From positions 2,170,001 through 2,234,000 of the forward strand of contig NZ_CP065217.1 in the NCBI RefSeq assembly GCF_015767675.1: DNA of 64,000 bases, in the 5' to 3' direction. Source of the DNA: Vibrio navarrensis. GTDB taxonomy: Bacteria; Pseudomonadota; Gammaproteobacteria; Enterobacterales; Vibrionaceae. A program made the translations under genes and the position numbers. The notes under the pieces were generated by a model. The model had not been told where the DNA came from, did no database searches, and saw only the letters and a list, made by a program, of their open reading frames with translations. This document shows, one piece after another, positions 55,379 through 64,000 of the stretch. Positions within the stretch are counted from its first letter, which is position 1, and every line of letters begins with the position of its first letter.

Positions 55379-56284
55379 TTAAACCAGCTCAACTTGCAGC
55401 CAAGGCCAGCCTTGTTTTTTGCGGCTCAAGGTGTTTTCCATCATCAGCAAACCGTCTTTCTCGTGTTTTGCCAATTTCTCTGCCCATTCACCTTTGTAAA
55501 TCAGACGTGTCTGCGCGGTTGTGATGTCGGTGAGCATCACGGCTGCAAACGCCAGCGCTTGCTCGTCACAACGACGTTGCAGATCCGCTTCAAGCGCATC
55601 AATCATGCCATCAACCTGCTCAAGCGTCGCCAGTTCAACCTGACCAACCACCACATCACGGCCATTAAATGGGTAAGCTTTAAGATCTTTTTCCACCAAC
55701 TGCGCCGCAGACAATCCTTCAATGTCTGTTTTAGCAATCAGTAGATCTTTGATGAACTTATCAAGATCCGTCACGCCCGCCAACTCTGCCAGCTCCATCA
55801 CCGCCGCTTTGTCTTTTTCCGTGCAGGTTGGAGAAGCGAAACCAACGGTATCGGAAAGAATGGCAGACATCATCAGTGTCGCCAGCTCACGTGTAATTGG
55901 CGCATTTTCCATTTTGAACAGGTTGAACAAAATGGTGCAGGTACAGCCCACAGGCCAGATCCATGCTTCGAGTGGATTGACAGTCATCACGTCACCCAAA
56001 CGGTGGTGGTCAACAATACCCAAGATTTCTGCTTCGTTGATGTCATCTGGCGCTTGAGCCAAGTCCGTGTAGTCAACCAGCCACACTTTCTCTCCTGCGA
56101 CACTGGTGCGCAGCTCTGGCTGATCAACGCCAGCGGTTTCAAGAATGTGTTGAGTTTCGCGGTTGATTTCGCCTTGACGAATCGCTTTCGCTTCAAGGCC
56201 ACGAGCTTTCAAAAGCTCAGTTGCCACCAAAGCGCCACAAATGCTGTCACTGTCCGGGTTTTTATGACCTACAACTAGAATCAT
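55379..56284 (-). CDS. ppaC: Manganese-dependent inorganic pyrophosphatase (family II)
   Basis: Hydrolyses pyrophosphate. DHH superfamily, 301 residues. The metal ligands are visible in VVGHKNPDSDS (His7, Asp11, Asp13), in VDYTD (Asp71), and in the DHH motif IVDHHRLGDV (Asp92-His93-His94). The DHHA2 domain holds SRKKQGWPW near the C-terminus (substrate-binding Arg-Lys). The ATG at 56284 has AGGAAAG. Family II enzymes prefer Mn2+, which fits its divergent neighbour, a putative manganese transporter. The 210-bp gap between them holds Fur-like boxes. Confidence 0.95.
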   Translation of the reverse strand: MILVVGHKNPDSDSICGALVATELLKARGLEAKAIRQGEINRETQHILETAGVDQPELRTSVAGEKVWLVDYTDLAQAPDDINEAEILGIVDHHRLGDVMTVNPLEAWIWPVGCTCTILFNLFKMENAPITRELATLMMSAILSDTVGFASPTCTEKDKAAVMELAELAGVTDLDKFIKDLLIAKTDIEGLSAAQLVEKDLKAYPFNGRDVVVGQVELATLEQVDGMIDALEADLQRRCDEQALAFAAVMLTDITTAQTRLIYKGEWAEKLAKHEKDGLLMMENTLSRKKQGWPWLQVELV

Positions 56285-56431
56285 TGTCTTTCCTATCTCA
56301 ATATTGTTATTCCCGCCACGCTGCCGCTCAGCGGGTATGCTCACAAAGCCGCATACTTTACCTGATTTTTCTAGAATGTCATTGGCCGAAAACAAGAAAA
56401 TCGCTGTTTCAAGCAAAGGGCAGAAAATCAT

Positions 56432-56459
56432 TTGAGAATAATTGTCATTTACATATAAT
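56432..56459 (+). promoter_or_regulatory. Promoter of the putative manganese transporter
   Basis: -35 TTGAGA (56432-56437), 16-bp spacer, -10 TATAAT (56454-56459), overlapped by the first Fur-like box. Confidence 0.6.
56433..56447. promoter_or_regulatory. Fur/Mur-like box 1
   Basis: TGAGAAT-A-ATTGTCA matches the 7-1-7 consensus TGATAAT-N-ATTATCA at 12 of 14 arm positions and covers the -35 of the transporter promoter. Confidence 0.65.
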
Positions 56460-56473
56460 GAGAATAATTCCTA
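56459..56473. promoter_or_regulatory. Fur/Mur-like box 2
   Basis: TGAGAAT-A-ATTCCTA, good left half and degenerate right half, 26 bp downstream of box 1, next to the expected start site. Confidence 0.45.
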
Positions 56474-56494
56474 TTTGTATGTAGTGAGGTACCT

Positions 56495-57706
56495 ATGGAG
56501 ATGACGAAATCTGTACAATCATGGACAAATCCATTTTATCTCTCGCAGTTTCACTTTGCGTACAAACGTCTGTTGTTACCGGTATTCCTGGTCGCTTTAC
56601 TGGTGACGCCAAGTACGCAAGCCCTGACCGTTGCCGCCTTGTCTGACTCATTTTGGGCGGTCTCTTGTTATGTCGCGCTCACCTTAGTGATTTATCATTA
56701 CTTGGCGCTTGTGGTGAAAAAAGATAACGCCCTAACCCGTTTGTACCATTATTCTCGCAATTATCAGGTATTGTTTGCCGCCCTGTTAGGCGCGCTACCC
56801 GGCTGTGGCGGTGCGATTGTCGTCACCACTCAGTTTGTCAGCGGGCGAATTGGCTTTGGCGCTATTGTTGCAGTATTGACCGCCACTATGGGCGATGCGG
56901 CGTTTCTTTTACTGGCTAGTGAGCCCATCACTGGGCTGGGTGTGGTCGCTCTCGGTGTGGTAGTGGGTACGCTTTCGGGCCTGACGGTGAACTACTTTCA
57001 TGCCGATGATTTTCTGCGTCCAAACAAACCTGAAAAGGCCGTGTGTGATGTGTCGTGCCAAAAAATGTCTGCCGATCTTACCCAGGTGCAGCAACACGCG
57101 ATTAATCTGCAAGGCACGTTCTGGCAATGGATGATTGTCCCTGGTGCTGTCGTTGCCCTGCTTGGCTCATTTCAAGTCGATATCAATCAGTGGTTGGGCC
57201 TTGGTGAAGAGCGCATTCAATGGCTGGGTGCTCTGTTAGCCATAGTTTGTATGTTGCTTTGGGCGCTCACCAAAGAGTTACAGGATTACCAGTCGACGGT
57301 GGCAGAAGATGACAAAAAGGCGGGCTCACACCCAATGCAAAAAGCGGCGCAAGACACCAATTTCGTCAGCGCTTGGGTGATCATGGCTTTTCTCGCCTTT
57401 GAGATGTTCAACCATTTCTCCGGTATCAATCTCACCGAATCACTGGCAGGCTGGGGGTTATGGATGCCGCTAGTCGGCTTAGCGGTTGGTATGCTGCCCG
57501 GATGCGGTCCGCAGATTTTGGTCACAAGTTTGTACCTCTCTGGCGCAGTTCCTCTGTCTGCACAGTTGGCAAATGCCATCTCGAATGACGGCGATGCGCT
57601 CTTCCCTGCGATTGCGATGGCACCCAAAGCCGCCTTGATTGCGACGATTTACTCGTCCATCCCCGCATTTTTGGTCGGATATGGCTATCTGTTTCTGTTT
57701 GAGTAA
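56495..57706 (+). CDS. mntX: Putative manganese transporter, MntX/ArsP_2-type
   Basis: Integral membrane protein of 403 residues, about ten helices in two related halves, each with a Pro-Gly-Cys-Gly motif: GALPGCGGAIVVTTQFVSG (about 98-116) and GMLPGCGPQILVTSLYLSG (about 330-348), followed by GDAAFLLLAS and NDGDALFPAI. These Cys/Asp motifs mark the family of putative manganese transporters first described as MntX in marine bacteria including vibrios. A Fur-like box over its promoter agrees with metal-controlled uptake. Divergent from the Mn-dependent pyrophosphatase. GAGG five bases before the ATG; an in-frame ATG two codons later is possible. Direction of transport is by family only. Confidence 0.8.
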   Translation: MEMTKSVQSWTNPFYLSQFHFAYKRLLLPVFLVALLVTPSTQALTVAALSDSFWAVSCYVALTLVIYHYLALVVKKDNALTRLYHYSRNYQVLFAALLGALPGCGGAIVVTTQFVSGRIGFGAIVAVLTATMGDAAFLLLASEPITGLGVVALGVVVGTLSGLTVNYFHADDFLRPNKPEKAVCDVSCQKMSADLTQVQQHAINLQGTFWQWMIVPGAVVALLGSFQVDINQWLGLGEERIQWLGALLAIVCMLLWALTKELQDYQSTVAEDDKKAGSHPMQKAAQDTNFVSAWVIMAFLAFEMFNHFSGINLTESLAGWGLWMPLVGLAVGMLPGCGPQILVTSLYLSGAVPLSAQLANAISNDGDALFPAIAMAPKAALIATIYSSIPAFLVGYGYLFLFE

Positions 57707-57775
57707 ACCACTTTATCCGCAGCCCCGAGCGCTTTGATATCATGCTATTGATAGTGTTGATGCTACATTGCAGGA

Positions 57776-57976
57776 GTGCATGCCCAGCAGAAGGGCTGGG
57801 ATAAACACTTTCAGGCCAACACAGTAAGAGATAGAAATGCGCTCTCAATGGCTCGTTTATGTGTGGAAGTTTTGAGGCGAACGGATGACGAGATAACAAG
57901 GCAAGAGCTATTGTCTGTCGCAAGTATTATAGCTCAGAAGACTTCCAAAAACGGCTGCGTCTTGGCTGGATTATGA
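57776..57976 (+). CDS. Possible small ORF, 66 codons (weak)
   Basis: Open frame from GTG 57776 encoding a hydrophilic product with TDDEITRQELLSVASIIAQK. The GGAG lies directly against the GTG, too close for a normal start, and the codon use includes several rare AGA/AGG/ATA codons. No family recognised. The rest of 57707-58033 shows nothing else. It may be a remnant. Confidence 0.25.
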   Translation: MHAQQKGWDKHFQANTVRDRNALSMARLCVEVLRRTDDEITRQELLSVASIIAQKTSKNGCVLAGL

Positions 57977-58033
57977 GCGTTCCTTCACGCTTTGTACTGA
58001 CTGAGCATATTTCAACCATGAGAAACCGCTTAA

Positions 58034-58055
58034 AAAATACCAGCCCGAAGGCTGG
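58034..58055 (-). terminator. Terminator of torECA
   Basis: CCAGCC-CGAA-GGCTGG stem (58040-58055), followed on the minus strand by TATTTTTTA. Confidence 0.85.
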
Positions 58056-58073
58056 CAGATAAGACATCGATGG

Positions 58074-60536
58074 TTAAGCCACTTCTATTGGCCCGCCAAA
58101 TGAGGTCACCGGAGGGGCTTTACCCGTGAATTTCTCGAAATCGACAATGCAGGTGTTGGCCGAGGTCGCCTGAGCTAGCTCAGACGAGCCAATGTCTTGA
58201 GTCAGCGTATTTGGGTCACCATAGGTATCCATCGCCCCCAACTTTTCACTCAGCGGACCGTACCATGCCCCTTCTTCAATACGAATCACACCACGCGGAT
58301 AACTGTCGCTCAAAACGGCCCCAGCCAGCAGTTGGCCGCGATCGTTAAACACACGCACTAAATCACCCTGCTTAATGCCTTTGGCTTTGGCATCCAACGG
58401 GTTGATGTAGACAGGCTCTCGACCTTGCACAGCATACGTGGCACGAAACGCCTCGGATTCACACATCTGCGAGTGCAGACGCTTGTCTGGGTGGCACGAC
58501 TGCAACCAGAACGGATGTTTGTCTGAGCCCGGGCCACCGTGTGAACGCTCCGATTTTTCAAACCACATTGGGTGCTCTTGGCAATGTTGGTAGCCGTAAC
58601 GACCAATCTTACGCGATGTGATTTCGATAAAGCCTGACGGTGTGCCCAACGGGTTAATTTCCGGATCTTGACGGAAGTCGGCATGACGGACCCAAGGTTG
58701 ACCTTGGCCAAAGTCCAGCACACTTTTTTCCCAGAATTCATCGAATTCTGGCATCTCAAACTTGCCTTGATTGGCTTTCTTACAGTCGTTGTAGAGGCTG
58801 CGAATCCAATCCATCTCACTCATACCGCGTGAGTATTCTTCACTGCGACCAAAACGTTCCGTCAACTCCTGCATGATTTGGAAATCGGGCTTAGATTGGA
58901 ACAGAGGATCCACCAAACGGTGCATCGCAATCAAACCGCGGCTTGAGTAAGAGCCGTATACGTCGATGTCGTTACGCTCCCACTGGGTACACGCAGGCAA
59001 CACGATGTCGGAGAAGCGACACGTTGCCGTCCAAGCAAAATCAATCGTCACTACGGTTTGTAGCTTCTGGAACGCTTGCTTCATACGGTTGCGATCTTGG
59101 TGGTGGTGCCATGGGTTGCAGCCGGAAATCACCATCATCTTGAAATCTGGCAACTTCACTTTACCGCCGTTGTAGTTGATCTCTTTACCTGGCTCTAGCA
59201 GACAGTCAATCCAACGCGCTACAGGAATAGTACGGCTGTAACCATTGAAGTCATTGTTGTCCCATTTTGGCTTCATGCCAGTATCGAGGTTTCGCGGGAA
59301 ACCGCCGGGGCCAGCAAAACCAGTCGAGGGTACACCGATGCTTGAATAGTGGTGACCGTAAGAGATGCCCCCGCCCGGCAGACCAATTTGGCCAATCATC
59401 GCCGCCAGAACCGCCGCCGCCCAGTAAGGCTGCTCACCATGCTCCTGGCGCTGGATACACCAGCCCATCAGGATCTGCGTACGCCCGCCAACCAACGTGC
59501 GCGCGAACTCGCGGATTTTGTCGGCTTGCACGCCACAGATCGCTTCTGCCCATTCTGGCGTTTTCGCCACTTTGTCTTTGGTGTTGCCTTGAACGTAATC
59601 GATAAACTCGGCAAAACCGAGACAGTAGGTTTCGATGAATTTCTTGTCATACAGATTCTCGTTGTACAACACGTGCGCAATCGCCAACATGAATGGGACG
59701 TCGGTCATCGGGTTCACGTACAAATGTTCGTTTTGCAGATAACGCTGCGTCTTGTTCTTCACCGGATCGACCGAGATCACCTTGATCTCACCTTTAGCCA
59801 CTTTGTCTCTTAGCTGCTCAAGGTAGGCGAACGACTCATGAGTTTCACAGTTCCAACCCACTTGCAGGTTTTTCACCGGATCATTCGCCCACAGAATGAT
59901 GTTGTCGGCATTTTCTAGAATCTCAGACCAAGAGGTGCCTTGCGCGTACACTTCGGTGGAACCGAGTACATACGGCAAAATCGTTTGACCCGCGCCAGTC
60001 GAGTAGTCGCCCACTTTAGTAATGTAGTTACCGTGCATGCCAACAGCTCGCTGCATGTGCGCCGTACAGTTGTTGAATGAGCCCGTTTGGTTCCAGCCTG
60101 TTTGCCCAGCGTGTAGCGCCCAAGGACCGTACTCTTTTTGCACCCGCTCAAGCTCGCGATAGAAAAGATCTAACGCTTCATCCCAAGTCACACGCACAAA
60201 ACGGTTGTTACCGCGTGTATCCGCGCTGTACTTATGTTTTTTCAGCCAGTCTAAGCGCACCATCGGATAGCGAACGCGCGATGGACTGTAGATGATGCCT
60301 TTAATGCCATTGAGCATTTCAGTCGGATTTTTGTCCAGCTCAAGCGGTTTGATCTCTTGCACTTTACCCGCATAGATGTGGGCGCGAAATGCGCCCCAGT
60401 GAGAGCCAGACACCTTCCAAGTTCCAGTGGTTTCTACCGCGTGTGCCGAAGCCGATGCCAATAAGCTAGGACCAATAACTGAGGCTGCGCTTGTCGTTGC
60501 AACCCCTTTGAGGAAACTTCTTCGCGTAATCGCCAT
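58074..60536 (-). CDS. torA: Trimethylamine-N-oxide reductase TorA, molybdenum catalytic subunit
   Basis: Periplasmic terminal reductase for TMAO respiration. 820 residues (E. coli 848). Twin-arginine signal RRSFLKG (about 5-11) ending near SAHA. Bis-molybdopterin guanine dinucleotide domains of the DMSO reductase family. The molybdenum-ligand Ser region is [13 protein letters not shown], and further family motifs are [44 protein letters not shown] and the C-terminal [15 protein letters not shown] 60536 with GGAG upstream. Third gene of torECA. It needs TorD-like chaperone from elsewhere. No torR/S/T is in the window. Confidence 0.96.
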   Translation of the reverse strand: MAITRRSFLKGVATTSAASVIGPSLLASASAHAVETTGTWKVSGSHWGAFRAHIYAGKVQEIKPLELDKNPTEMLNGIKGIIYSPSRVRYPMVRLDWLKKHKYSADTRGNNRFVRVTWDEALDLFYRELERVQKEYGPWALHAGQTGWNQTGSFNNCTAHMQRAVGMHGNYITKVGDYSTGAGQTILPYVLGSTEVYAQGTSWSEILENADNIILWANDPVKNLQVGWNCETHESFAYLEQLRDKVAKGEIKVISVDPVKNKTQRYLQNEHLYVNPMTDVPFMLAIAHVLYNENLYDKKFIETYCLGFAEFIDYVQGNTKDKVAKTPEWAEAICGVQADKIREFARTLVGGRTQILMGWCIQRQEHGEQPYWAAAVLAAMIGQIGLPGGGISYGHHYSSIGVPSTGFAGPGGFPRNLDTGMKPKWDNNDFNGYSRTIPVARWIDCLLEPGKEINYNGGKVKLPDFKMMVISGCNPWHHHQDRNRMKQAFQKLQTVVTIDFAWTATCRFSDIVLPACTQWERNDIDVYGSYSSRGLIAMHRLVDPLFQSKPDFQIMQELTERFGRSEEYSRGMSEMDWIRSLYNDCKKANQGKFEMPEFDEFWEKSVLDFGQGQPWVRHADFRQDPEINPLGTPSGFIEITSRKIGRYGYQHCQEHPMWFEKSERSHGGPGSDKHPFWLQSCHPDKRLHSQMCESEAFRATYAVQGREPVYINPLDAKAKGIKQGDLVRVFNDRGQLLAGAVLSDSYPRGVIRIEEGAWYGPLSEKLGAMDTYGDPNTLTQDIGSSELAQATSANTCIVDFEKFTGKAPPVTSFGGPIEVA

Positions 60537-60560
60537 GTAAATTACTCCATCCAAGGCTTA

Positions 60561-61745
60561 TTAGTGATGACCTTCAGCATAATCTGAAGAGTGCTTCTGT
60601 AGATATTTGAGGATCAACGCTTCGCTGTCGGTATCGAGGTTGACGAACGCCAACATCCCATCGAACATGCCAGGCCAAGTGTTGGCATCAAAATGCGCTT
60701 CATCCGGCTGGGTATGACAGACCGAGCAGTTAGTTTTGTACGCTTCGCTCGATTTTTCCCACACAGGGTTGATGTCATTGAGCATTGACTCTTTTTTGAG
60801 CCACACTTTCGCCGCCACTTTTTCCCATGGCAGACCCGTGAGCTCATCGACTTTTTCTTCGCCCGTGGTCACCACTTTGTCATCCAGCGCGGCTTCTTTT
60901 AATAGCGAGGCCACTGCGATGTTTTTGCCGAAATCCTCTTGGATAACACGGCCAAACCCTTTAGCTTTACGCCAGCCGTCGATCTCAACCTCAACGTATT
61001 CGCCTTTCGCTTGCAAAACTTTAACCGTAGATGCCGGGTTAAGCAGACCCGCTTCGTTGGTGCCTTGCGCGTCAAAATAGATTGGCAGATGGCGCACGCT
61101 CACCAGCGATTTTCCGACCGAGTAATCTGTATTGGAGGCCATCTGTTCTAAGTCGCCAACGATTCCGCCAATGCTATCCATACCCGCTGGCAGCTTGTGC
61201 GCGATGCCCTTGTGGCAATCCACGCAGCTCTGATCTTTCTCTGCCGCTTGCTTCATTTGAATGCGCGCAGTTGGCGACATCAGCGAGAAGTCCATGGAGT
61301 CATAATCGTGGCAGTTTTTACACTCAAGCGATTTGTTGGCAGAGAAGCGCTCCCACTCATGCTTAGCCAGTTCGATACGGCGCGCTTCAAACACACCGGG
61401 TTCATCGTAATTACCAAAAACCTGTGCAAACACCTCTTTAGACGCTTGCATTTTGCGTGCAATTTTATCAGTCCAGTTGTGCGGAACATGGCAGTCTGGG
61501 CAAGTGGCACGAACGCCTGAGTGATTTTTCCAGTGCACCGTCTCTTGCAGTTCTTGATAAACGTTGTCGCGCATTGTGTGGCAGCTGATGCAGAACTCTT
61601 CTGTGTTGGTTGCTTCCAGAGCCGTATTGAAACCGCCCCAGAAGATTACCCCAGCGATAAAGCCGCCCATGGTCAACACGCCCAAGCTGATATGCATCGC
61701 CGGGCGCGACATAGTGCGCCAAATTTTAATGATGATTGATTTCAT
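60561..61745 (-). CDS. torC: Pentaheme cytochrome c TorC (NapC/NirT family)
   Basis: Membrane-anchored quinol-to-TorA electron carrier. 394 residues. N-terminal helix (about 17-38) and five heme motifs: CISCH, CPDCH, CKNCH, CVDCH, then CSVCH in the C-terminal TorC-specific domain. Length matches E. coli TorC (390). The ATG at 61745 has TTTAGAGAAC upstream; the longer frame to 61790 is not supported. Second gene of the operon, 24 bp before torA. Confidence 0.95.
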   Translation of the reverse strand: MKSIIIKIWRTMSRPAMHISLGVLTMGGFIAGVIFWGGFNTALEATNTEEFCISCHTMRDNVYQELQETVHWKNHSGVRATCPDCHVPHNWTDKIARKMQASKEVFAQVFGNYDEPGVFEARRIELAKHEWERFSANKSLECKNCHDYDSMDFSLMSPTARIQMKQAAEKDQSCVDCHKGIAHKLPAGMDSIGGIVGDLEQMASNTDYSVGKSLVSVRHLPIYFDAQGTNEAGLLNPASTVKVLQAKGEYVEVEIDGWRKAKGFGRVIQEDFGKNIAVASLLKEAALDDKVVTTGEEKVDELTGLPWEKVAAKVWLKKESMLNDINPVWEKSSEAYKTNCSVCHTQPDEAHFDANTWPGMFDGMLAFVNLDTDSEALILKYLQKHSSDYAEGHH

Positions 61746-61793
61746 GGTTTGTTCTCTAAAAAACGTGTCGTAGATGTGGACTGAGCTCAAGGA

Positions 61794-61970
61794 TTAGCCG
61801 TGACCGCCAGGAGGACCGAAAAAGAACACTTGTAGCATCCAGACAATAAATCCATACCCGCCGACAAAAGCGATACTTAACGCAGGAAAGAGAACGACCG
61901 TAATGAAGAGAAAGGATTGCCACTCTAAAGAGCGCTTTTCACCACTCTCAATTTTGTTAACATCACTCAT
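61794..61970 (-). CDS. torE: TorE (NapE/TorE family) small membrane protein
   Basis: 58-residue protein with one membrane helix (EWQSFLFITVVLFPALSIAFVGGYGFIVWMLQ) and a Gly/Pro/His end (FFFGPPGGHG). It matches the NapE/TorE family and heads a torECA operon as in other Vibrio and Shewanella. ATG 61970 with AGGCAAATGT upstream; the upstream frame extension is rejected. The role in TMAO respiration is auxiliary and not well defined. Confidence 0.88.
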   Translation of the reverse strand: MSDVNKIESGEKRSLEWQSFLFITVVLFPALSIAFVGGYGFIVWMLQVFFFGPPGGHG

Positions 61971-62602
61971 ACATTTGCCTACTTTGTATTGGTTTGTTTT
62001 GCTTACCTCAATCGAATGCAACGAGGTATCTAATGTCATCTTTAGCAAAATGTTAGACCATACCATTTGTAGGGTTCAATTAAATCTCTGCTTGCAGCAG
62101 CGGTTATTTAACACTTTTTTGAGCTCATCCAGAGATGTATCTGATTGATATTTCATGTGTAAATTTGTGAATGAATATGAAAAATTGTGCAGTTTGCAAA
62201 TTTGTTAAAACAAAAACATAGCAGAAACAATTAAGCACAAAGTGGGAGAGAACAAACAGGAAAAAGGAGGGGAAATTGTCGTTGAACAACGCGAAAATGT
62301 AAAAAATTTGTAGTGCAGATGCTAAATTCTCATGCCGCTAAAAAAGCACTTTCGCCGCGAAATATACGTCGAAACCGACTTATTTTAAACCACACACGCT
62401 TGTTCCATTTCTGCTGGTAAGCCACTTCATTGACGATTAATTACTTTAGCCACCATATTTTCTACCAAATCACAGAAATGATGCCTTTATAGCCATTTTT
62501 CCAACATAAAATCGCAAGTAAAACGCCCAGATAACGAACGATTAACTTGTTATTTTTAGATAAGTTAGCGAATAAAAAGATACACACGCGCTTTGCGATA
62601 AG
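61971..62602. other. Long A+T-rich intergenic region upstream of torE
   Basis: About 630 bp with no CDS I can support. A possible torE promoter on the minus strand is TTGAAC (-35, near 62076) with an 18-bp spacer and TAACAT. I found no exact TorR decamer (CTGTTCATAT). A short CGTTG-AA-CAACG dyad lies near 62282. Repeated short A-runs suggest a curved or H-NS-type region (inference). Confidence 0.35.
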
Positions 62603-62625
62603 TTATCCACAGAAAATGTGGATAA
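62603..62625. promoter_or_regulatory. Two perfect DnaA boxes, inverted
   Basis: TTATCCACA (62603-62611), GAAAA, TGTGGATAA (62617-62625). Both match the R1 DnaA consensus on opposite strands. With one more base pair on each side they form a 10-bp perfect hairpin without T-run. Confidence 0.6.
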
Positions 62626-62745
62626 CCTAATTCTCTTACCCGCTATTAAGCTGACGATAGCGGCCAGTTACCGAATTTGACATCACACTTTTGCAATATC
62701 CAATCACTATAGTCTCACCAATGGTTTCAATAAGGACAGTTGACA

Positions 62746-62874
62746 ATGGAAACTCAAGGCTTGGCAAGTTTGCACCGACACGAAAATGAGTTAGAGGAAG
62801 GGGTTTTAGACTGGCTCAAACATGAACCCGAAGAGTTGGTCGAACTCAAAGAGTGGATTGAATTTCAGGCATGA
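62746..62874 (+). CDS. Small acidic protein, 42 residues
   Basis: ATG-to-TGA ORF of 42 residues beginning METQGLASLHRHENELEEG and containing LDWLKHEPEELVELKEWIEF, an acidic amphipathic helix pair with three Trp/Phe. AAGGA lies nine bases upstream, TATAGT (62708-62713) could be its -10, and a terminator follows 13 bp after the stop. The tidy promoter-RBS-ORF-terminator layout supports a real gene. No family recognised. Confidence 0.6.
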   Translation: METQGLASLHRHENELEEGVLDWLKHEPEELVELKEWIEFQA

Positions 62875-62887
62875 CATGCATAAAAGA

Positions 62888-62909
62888 AGGGCAGACTCGC
62901 GTCTGCCCT
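62888..62909. terminator. Bidirectional terminator between the small gene and focA
   Basis: AGGGCAGAC-TCGC-GTCTGCCCT 9-bp perfect stem. The minus-strand tail is TCTTTTATG. Confidence 0.85.
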
Positions 62910-62917
62910 ATTGTTCA

Positions 62918-63760
62918 TCAGTCTCTTAGGTAGATTAACCAATACCACATACCGACAAACACACCGCCACCGATGATGTTCCCCAACGTCACTGGCAGTA
63001 AGTTATTGATTAAGAAATTGCTCATGGTCAAATCAGCATAGTCAGCGATATTCGCGCCGGTGATTTGCCAGAATTCCGCTGGCGCAAACAGCTTGATGCC
63101 AACCGCCATCGGTACCTGGAACATGTTGGCAATGCAGTGCTCAAAACCCGCTGAGACAAACATCGCCACAGGTAAAATCATCACCGTGATTTTATCGGTT
63201 AGCGTACGACCACTAAAGGTCATCCAAACGGCGATACAAACAAGCACGTTACACATGATGCCAAGCGCGACGGCCTGAAAGAAACCGTGATGCAGTTTGT
63301 GTTGGGAAACAGCCATGGCGTTTAGCCCGACTTGTCCGTGGTCAAACATGTACTGCTTAGTGATCAACATACAGGCAACCAACAAAATGGCACCGACCAA
63401 GTTGCCGACGTACACGACCATCCAGTTTTTAAACAGCACCCGCCATGAGATTTTTCCGCTTGCACGCGCAACCAATGTGAGTACTGAGCTGGTAAAGAGC
63501 TCCCCGCCCGTCACCACAACCAAAATCAGGCCTAAACTAAAAGCCAAGCCCCCGACTAAACGCGTCATCCCCCAAGGAAGATCGCCAGCACCTGTGGTAA
63601 CTGTGGTGTAGAAGACAAAAGCAATGCCGATATGAATACCCGCAGAAATAGCGAGTAAGAACGATTTTACGGGGTCTTTAGTTGCTTTGCCTTCACCGAT
63701 CTCTGCCGCTCTTTCAGCAGCCTGGGGTGGCAGTAGCGAGTCAAACTGATTGAAGTTCAT
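62918..63760 (-). CDS. focA: Formate/nitrite channel FocA family
   Basis: Pentameric formate channel of 280 residues, six helices. Family features: the N-terminal PPQAAERAAEIGEGKATKDPVKSFLLAISAGIHIGIAF, the pore loop GGELFTSSVLTLVAR, the second signature GNLVGAILL, and the conserved His in SAGFEHCIANMF (gating/proton-relay His). FocA moves formate from mixed-acid fermentation. The usual partner pflB is not in the window to the right, at least within 240 bp. ATG at 63760; ribosome site is weak (upstream ATTGTTTCTAATTGTAACTACCA). Upstream are the dyad TTGTT-AAAA-AACAA (63909-63922) and a terminator from the next gene. Confidence 0.92.
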   Translation of the reverse strand: MNFNQFDSLLPPQAAERAAEIGEGKATKDPVKSFLLAISAGIHIGIAFVFYTTVTTGAGDLPWGMTRLVGGLAFSLGLILVVVTGGELFTSSVLTLVARASGKISWRVLFKNWMVVYVGNLVGAILLVACMLITKQYMFDHGQVGLNAMAVSQHKLHHGFFQAVALGIMCNVLVCIAVWMTFSGRTLTDKITVMILPVAMFVSAGFEHCIANMFQVPMAVGIKLFAPAEFWQITGANIADYADLTMSNFLINNLLPVTLGNIIGGGVFVGMWYWLIYLRD

Positions 63761-63908
63761 TGGTAGTTACAATTAGAAACAATTCCGAATGGCGCGGATA
63801 ATCTCTCCTTTTCCGGACTTTTTCAAGGGGCATTTGGAATGTTTACAAAATTTGTTGCTTTCGTGACGACAAAAACTATATCCGATCACACTATGTAGAT
63901 CCCTTTTG

Positions 63909-63922
63909 TTGTTAAAAAACAA
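63909..63922. promoter_or_regulatory. Dyad upstream of focA
   Basis: TTGTT-AAAA-AACAA, a perfect 5-4-5 symmetry. It has the FNR spacing but differs at one base in each arm from TTGAT-N4-ATCAA. Weak support for anaerobic control. Confidence 0.3.
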
Positions 63923-63947
63923 GCTTCAGGAATTCTAAAGACAAAAA

Positions 63948-63977
63948 CGCCCTGATAATGAAACCAATATCAGGGCG
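63948..63977 (-). terminator. Terminator of a minus-strand gene lying past the right edge
   Basis: CGCCCTGATA/TATCAGGGCG perfect 10-bp stem, 10-base loop, followed on the minus strand by TTTTTG. The gene it ends must stop just beyond or at the end of the window. Confidence 0.8.
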
Positions 63978-64000
63978 ATGGATAAGGGGTTGAATACTAC

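Noticed and set aside
1..64000. CRISPR arrays, insertion sequences, prophage, tRNA/rRNA genes
   Set aside because: No regular direct repeats, transposase/integrase frames, or tRNA-like folds seen. All large frames are chromosomal housekeeping or accessory families.

Overview
The window is a stretch of chromosome from a Vibrio-type gammaproteobacterium, and the Vibrio vulnificus clade is my best guess. The evidence is FabV as enoyl reductase, a PepSY-CarR-CarS-like cluster, a torECA operon, vexIJK-type RND genes, the Vibrio families DUF2913 and DUF2750, and an Escherichia-like neighbourhood bcr-rsuA-radD-(insertion)-rplY. The species call rests on remembered families, not on a search. I see no rRNA, tRNA, insertion sequence, prophage, integron or CRISPR array. 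Composition is even and this looks like core genome.

Layout. 1-13.7 kb: the 3' part of a YbjL-type transporter; fabV, fadE and a TetR regulator of PsrA type (fatty-acid synthesis and degradation) with FadR-like and PsrA-like operators; nhaA; a three-gene ABC ATPase / FtsX-type permease / CrtC-like lipocalin operon; a MATE exporter. 13.8-23 kb: an SDR-DUF2867 protein, DUF2913 coupled to a Bcr efflux pump, rsuA, radD, a PepSY protein with a two-component system, and rplY with a structured leader. 23-33.5 kb: a lipoprotein 5'-nucleotidase, several small proteins, the ynjBCDF transporter operon, and a decayed hcp-hcr locus (nitric oxide/hydroxylamine detoxification). 33.5-45.8 kb: an rRNA-type methyltransferase, a pseudouridine synthase, an amino acid:Na+ symporter with a TyrR-like box, clsA, metC, tag, and a tripartite RND pump with two adaptor proteins. 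45.9-54.8 kb: pspABC with divergent pspF and a sigma-54 promoter, then sapABCDF. 54.8-64 kb: DUF2750, a manganese-dependent pyrophosphatase divergent from a putative manganese transporter across Fur-like boxes, torECA (TMAO respiration), a 42-residue ORF, and focA.

Themes. Envelope stress and antimicrobial-peptide defence are dense (psp, sap, CarRS-like, RND, MATE, Bcr, clsA). Anaerobic and alternative respiration appears at the right end (torECA, focA), and the hcp-hcr module is broken. I found no convincing new defence or mobile system. The best leads are the hcp/hcr deletion fusion, the paired FadR/PsrA sites upstream of psrA-fadE, a facing pair of perfect DnaA boxes in the tor/focA gap, the manganese importer/Mn-enzyme divergent pair, a possible plus-strand small RNA at 6.2-6.4 kb, and the poorly characterised ABC-lipocalin operon.
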